Assembly: GCA_903859715.1 (NCBI GenBank)
Contig: CAIONS010000059.1
Span: forward strand, 1-33,745
Origin: an uncultured Opitutia bacterium
GTDB taxonomy: Bacteria > Verrucomicrobiota > Verrucomicrobiia > Opitutales > Opitutaceae
Length of the DNA stretch: 33,745 bases
Reading direction: 5' to 3'
In this document: positions 32,189-33,745 of the stretch, piece by piece
Layout of the letters: each line of letters begins with the position of its first letter
Numbering within the stretch: the first letter of the stretch is position 1
Position numbers and translations under genes: made by a program
The notes under the pieces: model-generated
Told to the model about the DNA's origin: nothing
What the model saw: only the letters and a program-made list of their open reading frames with translations
Database searches by the model: none

Positions 32189-32821
32189 ATGGCTGACGTC
32201 GCCGGCTCCAAAATTCGAAAATTGAAATTCGAAATTCGAAAAATTACCCCGATCTCAATCGCGCCGGCGCCATCGATCGGGAATCGAAAATCAAGAATCG
32301 AAAATCGAAAATCTCTCCGCCCGGTCTCCATCGCCAACCGCCACCCACGCCTGCGTCTCGACCGTCACGCCGTCGCTCGGGTCGTCCACACCCTCGACGC
32401 CCATTTCCACGCCGCATCCGCCGCGCAATCGAAAATCGCGAATCGAAAATCGAAAATGAGCCCGCCGCCAGGCGAACTCTCCGTGGTCTTCCTGACCGAC
32501 ACCGCGCTCGCGCAGCTTCACGCCGACTTTCTCGCCGATCCGACCCCGACCGACGTCATCACCTTCGCGGGTGACCCCGCGCACGGCACGGCCGGCGAAA
32601 TCTGCGTGTCCGTCGACGCCGCCGCTGCCTACGCCAGAAAATCCCGGAGTGATTTCAGCGCCGAGCTTACCCTCTACCTCGTCCACGGCTGGCTGCACCT
32701 CGCCGGCTACGACGACCTCGAGCCCGCCAAGAAACGCGCTATGCGCCGCGCCGAGGCCCGCGCCATGAGATTGCTGGAAGCGAATGAAGGTTGCCTGTCC
32801 CGCTTCCGCTGGGCTACATGA
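32189..32821 (+). CDS. ybeY: YbeY endoribonuclease with repeat-derived insertions
   Basis: This 210-residue metallo-endoribonuclease acts in 16S rRNA 3' maturation and ribosome quality control. The core starts at SIANRHPRLRLDRH (47-60), continues with GELSVVFLTD (95-104) and PTDVITF (120-126), and reaches the catalytic HGWLHLAGYDD (His166, His170, Asp176), where the third zinc ligand is Asp in place of the usual His. Residues about 8-43 and 80-90 are basic segments (KFEIRK, IENRKS, IANRKSK) encoded by the dispersed AATCGAAAAT repeat. Without them the length would be near the usual 150-160. No usable start lies between 32189 and the core, so the first repeat block is probably translated. It follows the HD gene by 23 nt. 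Confidence 0.88.
   Translation: MADVAGSKIRKLKFEIRKITPISIAPAPSIGNRKSRIENRKSLRPVSIANRHPRLRLDRHAVARVVHTLDAHFHAASAAQSKIANRKSKMSPPPGELSVVFLTDTALAQLHADFLADPTPTDVITFAGDPAHGTAGEICVSVDAAAAYARKSRSDFSAELTLYLVHGWLHLAGYDDLEPAKKRAMRRAEARAMRLLEANEGCLSRFRWAT
32210..32313 (+). repeat. AATCGAAAAT repeat block in ybeY N-terminus
   Basis: Two runs of the repeat (32210-32245 with TTCGAAA units and 32280-32313 with AATCGAAAATC units) surround a GC centre bounded by CCCGATC and GATCGGG. The block is open in the ybeY frame and encodes Lys/Arg-rich sequence. Confidence 0.75.
32426..32459 (+). repeat. AATCGAAAAT repeat inside the ybeY coding core
   Basis: CAATCGAAAATCGCGAATCG and its continuation to 32459 interrupt the YbeY fold between its first helix and the GELSVVFL strand. 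It is in the same strand and reading frame as the first block and encodes QSKIANRKSKM. Confidence 0.8.
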
Positions 32822-32830
32822 CGCCTTGTC

Positions 32831-33661
32831 ATGAACCCAACTTTTCCCCGGTTGATGGTCCTGGCTTTCGCGTTCCTCGCGCCCAGCTGGGCGCTTTGCG
32901 CTGCTTCTCCCACGAGCTCATCTCGGGCACCGTCGTCAGGCACTATTTCTCCGCCCTACGACTTTCCCCAGCCATTCCCAGTCGGCGACAAACAGGTCAC
33001 CACGAGCGTCGTACTGCGACCCATCGTACCAGTCTACGCCACGCCTCCGGCCGTCCTCGCCGTCTCTGCTGCCCCCGGCACAAGGTTCAAGATTTCGGTT
33101 CCTTTGGCCGACGATGCCATCGCTTCCATTTCGTGGTTCAAGAACGGCCTCCCGTCCGGGATCACAGCCACAACGCTGGACCTTCCATCCGTTGGCGCTG
33201 GCGACGGAGGCACCTACGGAGTTTCTGTGACCGGCATCGACGGACAGGCCAAGAATTTCGAAAACATCATTCTCCGCATCGAAGCATCCGGGGCTTCCCA
33301 GCGGCTCGTCAATCTTTCCACCCGGGCGACGATCAATTCTTCACAGCGGTTTTTCATCAGCGGATTCTGTGTTTCATCCTCATTCGATAATACTTCGAAG
33401 AGCTTTCTGATCCGAGCTGTGGGCCCGACGTTGGCCAATTATGGCATTACCGACCCGCTCGCAGACCCAGAAGTCCATCTCTACGCTGCAGACGGAACGG
33501 AAGTTCCTTTCCCGCCCGCGGTCGCCATTTATCCCAGCTACGCCGATAACGTTTTTTCGCTCGTCGGTGCGTTTCCTCTTGTTTCACCCAAGGATGTGCG
33601 GGTCTTGTTCACTCTTCCTCCGGGCGTGTACACCGCAAAGGTTGAGATTGCCTCGATTTAG
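32831..33661 (+). pseudogene. Secreted Ig-like/LSTRA protein, probably C-terminally cut
   Basis: This 276-residue protein has a signal peptide (about 1-24, ending ALCA), a Ser/Pro-rich stretch, an Ig-like segment (about 80-150, ISWFKNGLPSG and GDGGTYGVSVTG) and then a domain beginning LVNLSTRATINSSQRFFISG with FLIRAVGPTLANYG. That domain is common in exported proteins of this bacterial group and usually runs on past the TLPPGVYTAKVE segment to an ALVEVYE-type end. Here it stops shortly after TAKVE, at a TAG followed by a sequence that looks like an insertion-sequence end. Base use is less GC-rich than in the neighbours, suggesting a faster-evolving or acquired gene. Function unknown. Confidence 0.6.
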
Positions 33662-33745
33662 TGGACACCCGACCAGCGCATGAAACGTGCGCTGTTTGGT
33701 CGCTTCCGAGGACAGGAGCCCCAAGGCTTGCCGCAGGAAGCGACC
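33661..33745. mobile_element. Possible left end of an insertion sequence
   Basis: Directly after the stop codon the sequence GTGGACACCCGACCAGCGCA resembles, from memory, the TGGACACC-type termini of IS3-like elements. It contains a 10-bp inverted repeat that would precede a transposase start. The window ends before any transposase can be read, so this is inference. Confidence 0.35.
33698..33745. repeat. 10-bp inverted repeat at the window edge
   Basis: GGTCGCTTCC (33698-33707) and GGAAGCGACC (33736-33745) are perfect complements around a 28-bp centre. The right arm ends exactly at the window edge, so the full extent is unknown. Confidence 0.5.

Noticed and set aside
32189-32455. Alternative ybeY start at the internal ATG at 32456
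   Set aside because: It would remove SIANRHPRLRLDRH, which is the normal first strand and helix of YbeY.
29742-32459. AATCGAAAAT repeats as a CRISPR array
   Set aside because: Units are short, degenerate and not separated by uniform spacers; no cas genes are present.

Overview
The window is GC-rich bacterial chromosome. Gene density is high, 4-nt ATGA overlaps are frequent, and intergenic spacers are short and often filled with dispersed repeats. Several features point to a Verrucomicrobiota bacterium, most likely of the Opitutaceae type: an LPS-type envelope (waaA, outer-membrane porin), a phoH-HD-ybeY cluster, PstC and PstA with extra periplasmic segments, and a secreted protein with the Ig-like/LSTRA architecture common in that group. 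This placement is inference from gene content and was not checked against a database.

Layout. 1-1100: tRNA-His on the minus strand and elyC. 1339-3066: a DUF47 regulator and the low-affinity phosphate transporter Pit. 3214-11607: a long minus-strand phosphate-starvation operon, read as porin, pstS, pstC, pstA, pstB, phoU, phoB, phoR, with a candidate Pho box and -10 in front of the porin and a hairpin terminator after pstS. 11644-13892: a PTS EIIA-like gene translationally coupled to a ClC channel with CBS domains. 14085-16775: a SNF2 helicase. 17041-21288: a plus-strand run of two glycosyltransferases, a diacylglycerol-kinase-family protein and a PlcP-like metallophosphoesterase. 21435-22724: waaA. 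22956-25835: a secreted M16 protease. 25928-27870: a TetR repressor coupled to a fabF paralogue. 28106-32821: HIT protein, phoH, a 7TM-HD phosphohydrolase and ybeY. 32831-33745: a shortened secreted protein, possibly ended by an insertion sequence.

How the genes work together. The most interesting reading is that the phosphate theme extends beyond Pst/Pho. The glycosyltransferase operon carries, at 17041-17085, a promoter with the same layout as the one before the porin: three 7-mers of the xxGTCAC type spaced exactly 11 bp, then 10 bp, then CATGaT or CATGtT. Its genes are those expected for replacing phospholipids with glycolipids under phosphate limitation: PlcP would release diacylglycerol, the two glycosyltransferases would sugar-coat it, and the kinase would recycle it. 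plcP itself lies behind a pair of near-perfect 25-bp palindromes 45 bp apart, which suggests a second layer of control.

At least five dispersed repeat families occur in the spacers. Two of them affect genes: one is translated in frame inside ybeY, and another supplies the stop codons of both plcP and waaA.
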